Assembly (NCBI GenBank): GCA_037043015.1
Contig: CM073323.1
Span: 930,001-994,000 of the forward strand
Direction: 5' to 3'
DNA from: Bryum argenteum
Lineage: Eukaryota; Streptophyta; Bryopsida; Bryales; Bryaceae
DNA: 64,000 nt
Below, in pieces: positions 35,391 to 47,365 of this stretch. The notes beneath the pieces were generated by a model. The model saw only the letters and a list, made by a program, of their open reading frames with translations. It searched no databases and was not told the DNA's origin. The translations under genes and the position numbers were made by a program. How positions within the stretch are numbered: position 1 is the first letter of the stretch; every line of letters begins with the position of its first letter.

Positions 35391-36138
35391 GGCCTAGGGC
35401 CACCACCGGCACGAGCTCTAATGCGGCAACAAAACACAGACGAGCCGCACAAGGGCCCGATCCAAGCGAAGAGAAGATCAGCAGACCTGGCCCACGCGGG
35501 ACCCTAGGGTTTGTGGTCGCAAAGACGTCCGCATGACCTTGAGTGCGATGCAAATTGCGCCACAATCACAGCAGCAACGGACAGCCCACAATCAGAAGGT
35601 GCAGTGAGACGAAGAGGGCAGCTGGGAACAGCCGGAAGCTGGGCAACGAAATGGCACAGCAGCAGTGGAAGCAGCAGCAGCAGCAGCAGAAGCAGAAGCA
35701 TACCCTGCATAAGTAAACCTCAAAAGCAAAGCTCACTGACTGAGGAAAAGCGCCAACCTGGGGAACATTGAAAAGGCCCATTCCACTCATGTACACTCCC
35801 TCGGGGAACTCCGTGGCGAACGCCTTGTTCTCGTGTTCCACTGTGTGCTTTGCTTGATTCCCAGGGTCCAATGATACACCACAGCTCACCCTTCCTGTGG
35901 GGATATTCTTACCACATCATTCTATTCACTCAGACATTTGCATAATTTGGGCTATGCTCACTGGACTCAACTCAGCCTAATAATATTATTCATTAATTAG
36001 TACGAGCAACATAGACAATCAAAAAAAATCGATGACTTGACTCAATTAATAAAATGGGGGCCAATTTTCCCATGTGTAAAGATCTTGTGGCCAAGTTTGG
36101 GAAGGAAAACCAAGGCCCGAGGCTGATTTGTATTACTA
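35391..36138. other. RER1 upstream region with CAG/CTG microsatellite
   Basis: GCAGCAGCAGCAGCAGCAG-type repeats at about 35,655-35,700 produce spurious Leu- or Ser-rich ORFs. The rest is probable RER1 promoter grading into AT-rich DNA at the MULE insertion site. Confidence 0.5.
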
Positions 36139-36148
36139 CCTATATTCC

Positions 36149-36599
36149 GCCACTCACTAAATCCAATCCATGTTCCAAATGTCAGGCCTTGTTTTAGTAC
36201 TCTTTCCGTGAACCTCGTAATGAAAAGAAAGACGATTTTGCCCCGATCGCTCGCGTCTTTTCCTTCCCGCCCGCATCTTTTCCTTCCCGATACACTCCAG
36301 TGCGTCTATCGTCCAATAACACTATCGACCACCGATACCCTCGACCTCGCGTCTATCCCTATCGGCCGTGTGGGGCCCACTACCCGATACGTCCCCGCCT
36401 CTGGCGGACACCCCCGTTTCTCTCTCCGTACCCGATATGTACCACTTTCAACCACATCCACTGTTCTCGGCCCGGTGGGGCATGCTAACCGATACCACTC
36501 TCACCTAGCTGATAAACCTCTCCCCGAGCCCACACGTGCATTTATTGCCCCCTGCCCGATATGCCCACTTTCATCCGTTTCCACTGTTATCGGCTTCAT
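36149..36599 (+). repeat. MULE left terminal inverted repeat
   Basis: 451 bp, matching the right TIR with scattered substitutions. It is rich in TATCG/CGATA motifs (CCGATACG, TATCGGC) that may serve as promoter or transposase-binding repeats. It ends inward at CTGTTATCGGCTTCAT. Confidence 0.93.
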
Positions 36600-37183
36600 C
36601 CACTTATGCTCTTATCGGCTTCATCCATTTATACTGTTATCGGCTACTAGTTTTCATTGATCCACGATATCTTTACCAACATGTCACATCCGATGCGCTT
36701 GCGATGTGTGAGATTTGCGAATCCGAGGTCTGATGAGACATAATAATGAGGTTTTGAGTGTATGGATATGTTTTTTTTGAATTAGTATGCATGATGGTGA
36801 AATGATAAAATTTTTTAGGAGATATCACTTCAAATGTTGGAAGTGGCGGCTGTCAAGGACGAGGGCGGCACTCGAGGTAGACGCCATAATTGCTCGCGTC
36901 ATTTCGCCCATGCGAGGTTTCGCATGCTGGAATGGCAACGTTTGCCTTTGGCGAACTTATCTTCGTTTGCCATCTTCGCGCATTCTGTGGAAATTCCGTG
37001 GCGCTCCTCCTACGCTTCATCGATTGCGGAAAACTCTCCCCCATTTTCAGTCTCTGACGCTACTTTCCGGTGAGTTGCCAATGCGTTTGTGTAATTCCTT
37101 TTACGCCTCAGTGTGTAGCGTTTTTATGTTGTGACGATGGAACAAGCAGACAAGAGCTCACTTCCTGAAATTAGGGTTTTGAG

Positions 37184-40100
37184 CACTATAAGAAACCTGC
37201 GTTTTTAATGATGTTGTAAATAATGTCTAAAAAGACAATGTAGACATTAATTCGGATGTCTTATAGACGATAAGACATTCTAGACATGACAGATGTCTAA
37301 GCAGACGTCTAAAAAGACAGGAAAATGTCTTAAGATTGAAGATGTCTTAAGGTAATTTTAGAAGGGTAAAAAGTGTGCCACGTGGGTGCCACGTAGATGA
37401 CACATCAACTTGAAGTGGACGGGCAGTGCCACATGGGATGAAATTCATCATGATGTGGAATTTTATATGGTCCCACAAAAGATGACATGGCGGCGCCAGA
37501 ATCCTACGTGGACCCGAGAAAAACCGACGTGGCACCCGAAAAAATCCGACGTAGCACTCGGGAATATCCAACGTGACACGCGAGAAAAGTTGATGTGGAC
37601 CCGGGAAAATGACGTGGCATGCAACGTCAACATATTGCGGAGGTTTTATGCTCCTATCATGATAGTTTTAGACATCAGTTAAGACAACTTAAATGTCTTG
37701 CAAGACATCTTAGATGTTGTACAAGATGTTTTGCGAGACGTATGCAATGTCTTACAAGATATCTTAGAAGACAATTTTTATGTCTTATAAGATGTTTTCA
37801 GTGTGTAGAATGATGTTTAGGTTGATGTCCTTATTAAATTTGTGATGTTTGCTCGGATGTTTGTAGCGACATCCTCTAGATCATTGATGTAAACGTTTTG
37901 TGTTAGACATGATGTTTGCAACAATGTTACTATTGATGTTTTCTGGGCATATGAAAGGACATCTAGGATGACATTTTTAGATGTTTATATAGTCATCAGA
38001 TCCGTAATCCACAGACGTCTCACATAACATCAACTGTAAACACTATCACATCAAAAAGTATGAGTCAAACATATATTGTTTAGGTCATCAAAACCTCAAA
38101 TAACACAAAACTAGAGTATTTACTAATACGCCTGTCAACAACTACGATATACTACGCACTCACAATTTGAACTCCGTAAGTCCCTCCACTACCATCGCTT
38201 GCTGTCGATACCCGTATGGTCATCTGCATGTCCCGCCGCTACACATATTCAATAAGCCAATATCAACTGCATTTAAAGAAGGGTTTGTAAAAGTAAAAAA
38301 ATTATGATTTAATTCCATTTAATTGCACTACCTAGTTTGAGATGGTTTACTTCCTAACCTCAAGATATCGACACAGTTAGTCATTCTTGCAAACATCTGC
38401 TTAGACATTTCTTCAGACATCCTTCTAGACATCATTAAAAACAACGTTAAAGACATCATGCATACATCTGTTTCACTCACCTACAAGCACGCATGTCGCT
38501 TCGCGGCCTCAGATCCGGTTTCGCTGCCCCGACCCCTTATGTCCCACCTTCCAAAATAGAATTTCATCAACACATTCAGACATCTTCATAGACATGCTCT
38601 AAGACATCTTGCAGACATCATCATAGACATCTTCTACAACAAATCAAATACTACAAGTACTAAGGTTTCCTTCACAACAAATCAAATACTACAAGTCCTA
38701 GGTTTTCTTGTACAAGATGCTTTTAAAATCCAGTACCTCTTAAGTAGGAAATCTTAGTCACATGAAGAAGGAAACCTACTCTTGAGAGCTACTGGATTTC
38801 TACAAATACTATCCTCTTATTGTAGTTAACAATCATTCTGAAACTGAAAGAAAACAATTTTGAAATACTCTATACTTTAAACACTAACTCCTTGGAAAAA
38901 CTAAGGCAAAAATGAGCTTTGTAATTCCATTTGAAGATCTCATGACTTAACTATGGCGGCAGCAACAAACCCTAGCCACATGAAGAAGCAAACCTTATCC
39001 TCTACACTTCAAACACTAACTCTTTGAAAAAATGAAGACAAAAATGAGCTTCGTGCGGCCTCTAATTCTACTTAAAGGTCTCATGAGCTAACTATGGCGG
39101 CAGCAGCAAACCCTAGCCGCCTCTGTTCATCCATTGAAGTCAATGAAAATCATCCCTGTAGATGGTTATGGATGCTGTCGTAGATGTCATCTTCGACATC
39201 TTCATAAACATCATGTTAGACATTTTCATGAACGTCATCTTAGACATCCCTGCAGACATTATCATAAACATCTGATGACATCTTCAGGGTTTCAATCACA
39301 ACATATTAACTATGAAAGGTTTTTTGTTTCCCCTCACAACAAATCAAATACCAGATGCTTTAAAGTTCTTTCCACAACAAAGCACATATTGTAAGTTTTA
39401 GAGTTTCTTCCACAGCAAATCATATAATCTTTATTGATAGAAAAAGTGTGGAATTACAATCATGAGACTATTTATAGTCTTCCATGGTGATAGGCTCTCT
39501 TTTAAACTTTTAACTACCTTTTATTTCTACCCTAACTAACTTTCCAACTAACTTTCTTAATACTAATTCTATTCTAGAATTGTCTCCTAAACTGTATTAA
39601 ATAGCTACTTTCATAAATTCATATTTCTTATAAATTTGCTTTAATTTGTATAATACTGGTTGTTGATGATAGAGTAATGTATAGTCTTGCCATTAGACTA
39701 TAATAATCTAATCTATAAGTAATAAATAATATTTAATTCCTTCTTAAAGTAAGCCAAAAAACATTGTTTATTGTTTTTATTTTCTTTTTATATTTTTTTT
39801 AAGTATTTGAGGATTACCTCAATCAGAGACCTGCGCCAATGGAGGGCAAGCAATAAGAGAAAAAGTTGATATTATTCTAAAAAGACCCTTAAGTATTGCC
39901 GCTTTTTAGTAAATGACGTTTAGGAGGATGTCGTGCAAAACATCTTCATAGACATCCGAGTAGATGTCTACGCGGACATCCATGCCTGACTGTAGTTATG
40001 GTAAGTTGGACATCGTGTTAGACATCCGACTACATGTTGAATGACTTGTCAACTGGTCCGACGTGGAGTTTTTGTTGCCATGTAGATAAAGCGCTGTAAA

Positions 40101-40816
40101 TAACTTTTTTAAACTATGTCCACGTGTTTTTTGAGGATTAAATCCACGAAATTACTTTTACTTTTTTTTCGGCACCATTGTTATCTTATAGATATTATAT
40201 TTTATATATAATATTTTTTAAAAATTTACATATTTTTAAATCATAAAAAATTACAGAATTATGATATTCTAATTTTTTTTAATATAATAAAAATTTACAA
40301 AATATATTTTTTATTGAAATATAATTATATATTTTAATATTTTCAAAAAAGAAATTAGTGAGAATAGCCTGAAATTAGTATTTTCAGTATTGCCACGTCA
40401 CATAATGATTTAGCATAAAATTAAAATAAATAATTTAAAAAAAAAAAAAAAAAAAAAAACCCTAAAAAAACTAAACTAAAGTGTAATGTTTTCTTTCTAC
40501 TTTTGAAAACCGTTGCCCATTCACCTACTCTTTTAACATTAGAAATGCTTTTTACCCTGTCCACCAGTAAATTTTGGTCCAAAATCCCTTGCCAACGTGG
40601 CAGTTTGATGTCTATCGAGATGTCTTCAAAGACATCCATGTCTTCACCAACATCTTTTTGTTTGGTGATGTCTTCATGCCCCTCCAATCCAAAATGTGCC
40701 CGTTAGACGTACAGACATCCTCCCGTCTTCGAAGACATCTTTTAAGACAGTAAGACATCACAAAATACATTAGACATTACACAAGACATCACAAAAAACA
40801 GGGTTTTCTTATAGTG
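37184..40816. mobile_element. Non-autonomous CACTA (En/Spm) element, 3.63 kb
   Basis: It starts CACTATAAGAAA and ends TTTCTTATAGTG (perfect 12 bp TIR beginning CACTA), flanked on both sides by GAG (37181-37183 and 40817-40819). This is the 3 bp target duplication expected for the superfamily. Both subterminal regions are dense in short AGACATC/GATGTCT motifs in both orientations, like the TNPA-type binding repeats of En/Spm. No transposase ORF was found; the interior is AT-rich with a 23-base poly-A run near 40,438. It is inserted inside the left part of the MULE, hence younger than it. Confidence 0.93.
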
Positions 40817-41129
40817 GAGCCTGATTTCTGGGTGGTCGAATGCAAATAATTTGCTTTCATGTTAGAAGGAGGAGATGTCGCCCATACAAAAATACATAAC
40901 TTCAGAATTCAGTTACTGTTGGTGTTAGGTTGCATTCACGATAGGATTTTAAGCAGAATACGGATTGTCAAAAGTAGTGCCGGTATCTTGAATTCTGTTG
41001 TTGTTCGATTTTTCTTTTGCATTCACGATAGGATTTACTCGGGAAATGGAGAATTGTCAATTGTAGAGCGTGAATAGTTGTTTTTGATGGAGATTATGTT
41101 GTGCAACGTCTGTTGTCCAGAAACGGGAT

Positions 41130-41240
41130 CACTCTATCGCCTATCGTCTATCTCGTAATGCCTATCGCCTATCGCTTATGACGTATCGTCTCTCGTCTTT
41201 CGTGTCACGTCTGTCGTCTATCGTCTATTGTATATATCGT
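41130..41240. repeat. TATCG-rich minisatellite
   Basis: Repeats of CTATCGCCTATCG, CGTCTATCGTCTATTG and variants. It lies just upstream of the plus-strand gene set of the MULE and could be part of its promoter region. Confidence 0.75.
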
Positions 41241-41380
41241 GTATTGGTTTTGGAGTTATATTGTAGGTTTTGGGGTTATCAGACACTGACGGTCTGTATA
41301 CAATTCTGTACCATGTGTGATTTTTTAGACCTGCAGATATGGGAAAGGCTTGATCAATATGCTCATGCAAGGCCGCCTTA

Positions 41381-42901
41381 GTGGCATCTAATATCGAATT
41401 GAAGGCAACTCCCATCAAATACAACCCGAATACCAAGAAGGTTGAGCAAGTCTTTGGGGTGGAAAATACACACTTCTGGAAAGAGGAATGGGCCCCAATG
41501 GACGCAAGGCTTCTCATCCGCGAGATGCATGGGCCGCAATCGGGTATGTGCGAGACGGTCATTGACAAACACGACAACAAAGTGAAGATGTACTAATGTC
41601 CCCATTGCCAGGCGCACTTCCAGAAGCACAGACTCAACATTCATCTTTTTCATGCGAAGTGCCCCAAGAAACCGGTAAGATGCCAGACGTACCCCAACCT
41701 CGATATCCCTGCGGTAGCTAAGTTTTTGAAGGAGATACAAGAGGCGTCAGACGAGGAGAAGGCCATAGCCATTTTCCAGAGTGTGCCTGAGGTATCAGAA
41801 AAACCCGTTAGGAAGCGTAGAGGAACTGTGTTATCGAAGAGACGGGGCGAGAGGTCCGATGACAGTACTCGCCCACGCAAGACGCGTAGTTCTGCCTCTC
41901 GTGCAAGGGTGGAATCAGAAGCTGAGGATGCATCTGAGGAAGAGAACAACGACGATGATGATGACGGAAATCAATCACCGGCTTCGATGAACGATACTTC
42001 GGAGTACGAGGATCCTATCGGGGACGATGGTCATCCGGCTGGTGTCCATGACGATACCCTACAGGACGAGGCTCTCGGCCACGACTCTCATCCGCCTTCC
42101 AGTTCTAAGAGAACAATCTCGGCCTTGCAGAGAGTCCAACTGCAAGCAACGAATTCACGTGGCGTTCGTATAGATGGTGGTTTGGATGTAGATGCGAGTG
42201 CATACAAGGTAGTCAATAGGGCACAAGAAGAGCTATCGGATAGCAGTGACGAGGATGCAGATATGTCTGAGTACATGGAGCAGTTTAGGACAATAGTGGA
42301 GGAAAGAAGGTGGGAAGACTCAGACTTCCGATTCAAGGCCAAACAACTGGACTCGGCAGGTACTAAACACCTGGAGCGTCTACGAGAGGAGGTGTTCCGC
42401 GAGTATAGTATGAAGACTCCGGACCCTCTCCCAAGGACTGCCCTTTACATCCTCCTCACGCACGGGTTAGTTGCGGATGGTGTGTTGTCCACTGTGCAGG
42501 ATATAGAAGACCTGAAACGTATGGTCGCGGAGTTAGTGGGTCAGGGGAGGGACGCGATGCCCTTCAAGACTGCTATCGGGCAGGCGTTTATTGCCGATGT
42601 CCCAAAGTGGGAGTTGGACGCGTGCAAAGTAATTTGCGGTCACGCGGAATCACCATGTGAGGAACCACCTCCGGAGTTTCGGATGAACTCTATAAGCAGC
42701 ACGTGGGCATTCTTAGAACGCGAGTCTCATCTGCGCGATTGGGATGTATCGGGTAAGGCGAAAGCCGCGCGAGCACTGGAATCACGCGAAGCTGTCTTCC
42801 GGGAGCGTATGGCTACATACGATGAGGTTCATGGTTTAGAATGGGAGTCATTGCATTGGAATCACAACATGCTTTTCTATTACACCGCTGCAACGACTTG
42901 A
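41381..42901 (+). pseudogene. MULE-borne C2H2-like zinc-finger/acidic ORF with in-frame stop
   Basis: One reading frame runs from 41381 to 42901, interrupted by a TAA at 41594-41596. Before the stop it encodes about 71 residues (HFWKEEWAPMDARLL, ...DKHDNKVKMY). After it, CPHCQAHFQKHRLNIHLFH looks like a zinc finger (CxxC followed by H-x2-H), then basic and acidic stretches (VRKRRGTVLSKRR; SEEENNDDDDDG). The C-terminal half is more globular (WELDACKVICGHAESPCEEP). It may be the N-terminal part of one large gene continuing to the Ulp1 domain. No cellular function can be assigned. The stop codon argues this copy is inactive unless an intron removes it. Confidence 0.55.
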
Positions 42902-43227
42902 TTCGACCGATGCTCTCGCCTATGCCATGGAAACACGATGTGCACGAAGCGCAAGCGATTGTGGATACACTCAAGAAAGCGCGCGTTGAATTGATACTGC
43001 CTCCGCGAGAAGCAAGACTTTTGAAGTGTTGGTTCATCACCAAGGGCTATAATTCTCCGTAAGCTTCCTTCCTATCGGGTACCCGATATTCATTCTGTTT
43101 ACTTTCTTGGTTATCGGATACGCGAGAGTGTATGTGTCGTCTAAGGTAGACTGTCTTTGTTGATTATCGTATAACCGATACCATTGTACTTATCAGGTAC
43201 ACCGTTACATGTTGCAGTGGAAACAAT

Positions 43228-45236
43228 ATGTGTCACCCGAACACGAATATTAGCCGCGAACGAATTGGGAAATTGCGGGAGAGGGCAATTAACGGATGGG
43301 AAGGCGCCTTTCAGCTATACGATAAATTGGGATGTATGTTGTTTAGCGAGATCAAGTATGGTGACGGAGAACCTCAAGTTGAGGCTCTCTTTGACCGTCT
43401 TGATGGGAGTATGCCCGATAGTGGAGTGGCCCTGAACACTATCATCTCATATATTCGAGCCCGAGTTATTATCGACTTGGTGAATAGATAAGAGAACAAG
43501 GTCTTGCAAAAGTGGGTTATTCGATGCCTTCCTAACGCATATCTGCCATGGCATACCCTAGACGATATGTGCTTACTACGAGAAGACCTCGACCTCCACT
43601 TCATTGGAAGCACAACATGTAATTATCGTCCATCTTTGTTCATCTTATCATGTTCGGCTTTGGTCTATTCATATTATGATATACATTTAGGAAAGCGCTG
43701 TGTTTTGATGTTCCGGATATGTGCAGATATACCCGACGCTCTGGAACCGATCGAATTACCAAACGGGATCACTCATGTTTACGACTATCCCACAGTGGTC
43801 GCAAGACAACAAGACATGACTGATTGCAAGAAGATGATTACGAAGCTCTGTAACAACGAAAGGTATCGGTTCGAACTTAAACCCGTAGCGGACGAAGCCG
43901 CGGACTTGTCAACGGAGACGCGGGATGTGGAAGGAGTGGAAGCACTTATCATTGTGCATGGAGGTTACGAAGTTGGATCTCATGTTCCCAATGCGACTGA
44001 TCCTAATCTTACGGAGTTTACCGCGAGAGCAGAGAAGCATGTCAGTTCGGCAGAGGAGGTGACCGAGAGAGCAGTAGAGGAAGCCGAGACATCAACGGAA
44101 GTTGAGGCCAAGAGCACAGATGATGACGTCTGTGTCGCGGAGGGGGGCGCCGATACAGAAGAGGATGCTCCCACACCCATGGGGAGGTGGCCGACATGCC
44201 ACAGAAGGATGTGGGTCTGACGGAGGAGGTCGCCGAGAGAGCAGAAGGAGCTGTTACACCCACGCAGGCGGAATCTAAGAGGCCACAAAAGGATGTGGGT
44301 CTCACTTTGGGGGTTTCCGAGAGAGAAGAGGGAGTTCATTCATCCATGGAGGTGGAGGCCGAGAGGCCAGAGAAGGATGGGGGTCCAACTGAGGATGTTG
44401 GCGAGAGAGAAGAGGGAATTGTGACACCCATGGAGGTGGAGGCCGATAGGCAAGATGAGTCGTTCATGCCAAAGAGGGAAGATGTCGTCTTGGAGGGGTT
44501 CCCCGAGAGGGTAGAGGCAGATGTACTGTAGAGGGAGGAATCGCCGGAAAGGTTACCCGAGAAGATAAAGGAAGATGTGCTGCCGAAGGACGGTTCGCCG
44601 GAGAGGTTACCCGAGAAGGTACATGAAGATGTGCTGCAGAAGCCCGATTTGGCAATTCTACTCGCCGAGAGGGTAGAGGAAAAATTGCTGCCGAGCCAAA
44701 ACGTTACGGAGAGGGAGGTCGAAGGGAAACCCGAGAGTGCCCTGCCACAGCAGAACGTGGCCGACATGGCATCGCCGGATGTACCTCGAGCGCCTACTTC
44801 AGCGCCTATCGACACCGCTGCTTCTAGCGGTGACGAGACGACAATCGGTTGGACTTAGGTAATGCACGACATATCTCTCGGGCAGGGTTTGCGCACTCTG
44901 AAAGCATCCTGCAGTCTAGGTTCTGCTTTTGATTTATCGCAATGCGCGCCAATGCCTTTGACTGAGAGCGGGTTCGGACGCATCCAAGTAATTCCCACGA
45001 CCAACATAATTGGAGAAGTACCGGAGCACGCTTTTCCGCTATCTGGAGCGGATTTAATCTACACGGATGAAATCATCTTTGATTCTCCGTCTGAATCAGA
45101 TGATGTTCCTCCTGGTTTTGAACAGGCCAATGTATCGAAGGAGTGGATTGAGGAGACGTTGGCAGAGATAAAGGCAGGCGTTGCGAGGAAGGGCGCTTTG
45201 ATAGTATTCTACCCCGGACTCATTACACAGTTGTAG
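43228..45236 (+). pseudogene. MULE-borne ORF with Glu-rich tandem peptide repeats
   Basis: Open stretches 43228-43491, 43504-44220, 44187-44531, 44577-44858 and 44862-45236 are separated by stops or frameshifts. They read as one decayed or spliced coding region. Its middle is a tandem peptide array: MEVEAERPEKDGGPTEDV, then related units with EREEG, KDVGL and SPERLPEKV, roughly 15-35 residues each. The last part reads AHFPLSG-like (EHAFPLSGADLIYTDEIIFD) followed by DDVPPGFEQANVSKEWIEE. A frame change occurs around 44,170-44,200 and a TAG at 44529-44531. It belongs to the plus-strand gene set of the MULE; the role is unknown. Confidence 0.45.
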
Positions 45237-45449
45237 TTTCCGAAGCCATACTCGCCGAATCCTCCTTATACTTGTATGATTCGTGAGAATGCCATTCAAC
45301 GCACTTCCATAATGCCATATTTGGAACTTTGAGCCAAGTCTTTGCTTTGAGGCAGCAGGGCATACGGCCCCAGAAGTGGAAAAAACATGGGACTCATACT
45401 CAGGCTTCTGAAAGACATGTATTTTATTTCTCTAAATTCTCTATAGACT

Positions 45450-45625
45450 ACCCTGTATGCTATCGGGAACCGACTTCTGTGTAGGCTATCGTGTATTGAC
45501 TTCTCCGTAGGCTATCAGGTAGAGACTAGTGTGTCGGCTATCGGGTAGAGACTATGGAGTAGGCTATCGGATAGAGACTCACGGGTTGGCTTTCGGGTAC
45601 AGACTATCGTATAGGTTATTGGATA
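45450..45625. repeat. Minisatellite, ~30 bp unit (GTAGGCTATCGGGTAGAGACT)
   Basis: About five degenerate copies of a unit around GGCTATCGGGTAGAGACTA. It lies between the acidic-repeat ORFs and the protease exon and may be intronic. Confidence 0.8.
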
Positions 45626-46020
45626 TTGATTATCAAATGAGCAGTGTACTAATCGTGCTCTCGTTGATTTCCATCTCCCTGCGCAGACCGCCGGGTAAGA
45701 AGGTGGGCGATGTCCATTGGTCCATGACTCCATGCTTGTTTTTGGTCCCGATTCCAGGAAAGCTGTAGGATTACCAACGGATCGTTCTAGCTGGTCCTGC
45801 ATTATAGCCGATCGCCGAGAGTTGGACGGCTCGTTTAATTATGGACTTCATGCTGCGACACATCGTGTATCGGGCACACCCCTACATACGAGAGCAGTAC
45901 CACCTAACTCACAATTGGTTAGGTCAACTTATCACCAGTCATTGAGGGAGAGGGACGTCACATGGGATTCTTTGGTCGTTTCTATATTCAAAACACTTCG
46001 GACTACGGAGTACGGACTCG

Positions 46021-46830
46021 ATGGTGAACACTTTGGTTGTCCCCTACAATAATAAGGGACATTGGAGCCTCTATATAGTGGAGGACACTGTGACGTATCA
46101 CATCGACACGCTCAACATGCACAATGACACACGAGCACACAACTTTCAGTTTATAGTGCACATGGCGTGGGCCTTGGCGCGACAAGTGAAAGTTGGATCA
46201 ACCATTTGGAAGAAGTGGCAAGAGCGGAGGGTGGTGAAGCTCAAAGTTCTGCAGGAGGGGGAACTTTGGGAGTGCGGGTACGTCGTCAGCCTTGCGTTTT
46301 GGGAGTATTTGCTCCTCCGCCAGAACAATAAGCAGTTGGAGAGGGAGAAGTTGAAAGGCTACGCATGGCAGGAATGGACCGGACAGAAGGCTCGACTCTC
46401 GCTTATGCAGGCATTGTACAGGGAAATTGTATTTCCCGACGGAAGATTCGACCGACCTTACCTCTACGATACAAAATCGTTGGAGGCCCACGAGTTGATG
46501 TCGGAAGAATTGCCGAACGACTTGACTGTTCCGAGTTCCAACACCGCGAGGAGGTCCATTTCCCTTCAAAAACCGTGGCTGGGTATTGGAAATACGATAA
46601 CCCACGATGTCAAGTCCGGTCTCGTACAGCGGCCCGATGGAGAATTACCCACCGCGCCCGAAAGTCAACCCTTGACATCGCCATCTTCGAAGCCGAAACC
46701 GAAGGTGAAAAATCCGAAGAGCCAACGAGGGAAAGACATAGTGCCCAGGAAGATTATATTTCAGGGGGATAAGTCAAAGTCGTCGAAGAAGACACGCGAT
46801 AGGCCAAAGGCGATAGGGGATAGGCGATAG
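46021..46830 (+). CDS. Ulp1-type (C48) cysteine protease domain, MULE-borne
   Basis: SUMO-protease-like domains of the C48 family are recurrent passengers of plant Kaonashi-type MULEs. The 269-residue open frame shows the triad in the expected order. His is in NNKGHWSLYIVED, about residue 15. Asp is in YHIDTLNMHND, about residue 30. The active-site Cys is in LQEGELWECGYVVSLAFWEY, about residue 83, with the upstream Gln in LQEG acting as the oxyanion-hole candidate. After the domain comes a Lys/Ser/Pro-rich tail (PSSKPKPKVKNPKSQRGKD), possibly a nuclear localisation region. The start shown is only the first Met of the open frame; residues upstream (about 45,880-46,020) probably belong to the same exon. 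No stop interrupts the domain itself. Confidence 0.78.
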   Translation: MVNTLVVPYNNKGHWSLYIVEDTVTYHIDTLNMHNDTRAHNFQFIVHMAWALARQVKVGSTIWKKWQERRVVKLKVLQEGELWECGYVVSLAFWEYLLLRQNNKQLEREKLKGYAWQEWTGQKARLSLMQALYREIVFPDGRFDRPYLYDTKSLEAHELMSEELPNDLTVPSSNTARRSISLQKPWLGIGNTITHDVKSGLVQRPDGELPTAPESQPLTSPSSKPKPKVKNPKSQRGKDIVPRKIIFQGDKSKSSKKTRDRPKAIGDRR

Positions 46831-47089
46831 TTTTGGAATGTTCACGATAGGTCATATACATAGGAGTTACTCGATACGGACCTATCTGAGAAACTTTCTC
46901 GCTATCGGGAACGTGTACAGTGTATAAACTTCTAGATTGTGAAAATGTATATATTTCACCTGTATAAATATATGAACTGTTAATATTATGGGGGGTTTAT
47001 GAGATGCATTCACACATTGAATGAGTACTTAAGTGTTTATCCGAATAATGAGTCTGAAGAAGTGTATATGAAGACTGCTTAAGCAACAA

Positions 47090-47345
47090 GGTGTGCGTGA
47101 TACCCGACAGTGCGTTGACGACAATCCATACACGGAACTGTCCGATACCGGAGAGCATGTGGACGATAGTCCATACACGCTAGGCTGTGACCGATACTCA
47201 AGACAGTATGGACGATAGTCCATACACGAAGGGCTGCGACCGGCACTCAAGATAGTATGAACGATAGTACATAGAAGATAGGATGTGCCCAATACTAAAG
47301 ACGGTTTAGACGATAGTTCATTCACGATATGATGAGACCAATACT
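47090..47345. repeat. Minisatellite, ~55-60 bp unit
   Basis: Around four to five copies of a unit containing GACGATAGTCCATACACG and GACCGATACTCAAGACAGTA, decaying to the right. It separates the two convergent gene sets of the MULE. Confidence 0.8.
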
Positions 47346-47365
47346 AAAGACAATAGAACTCTTGC

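Noticed and set aside
35098-35565. ORFs on both strands over RER1 exon 1
   Set aside because: Shadows of the RER1 coding frame in other frames.
35566-35889. Poly-Leu/Cys ORF upstream of RER1
   Set aside because: Generated by a CAG/CTG microsatellite; no conserved protein.
37200-40800. CRISPR-like array of short repeated GACATC words
   Set aside because: Irregular spacing, both orientations and CACTA ends show subterminal transposon motifs; CRISPR is also not expected in a plant nucleus.
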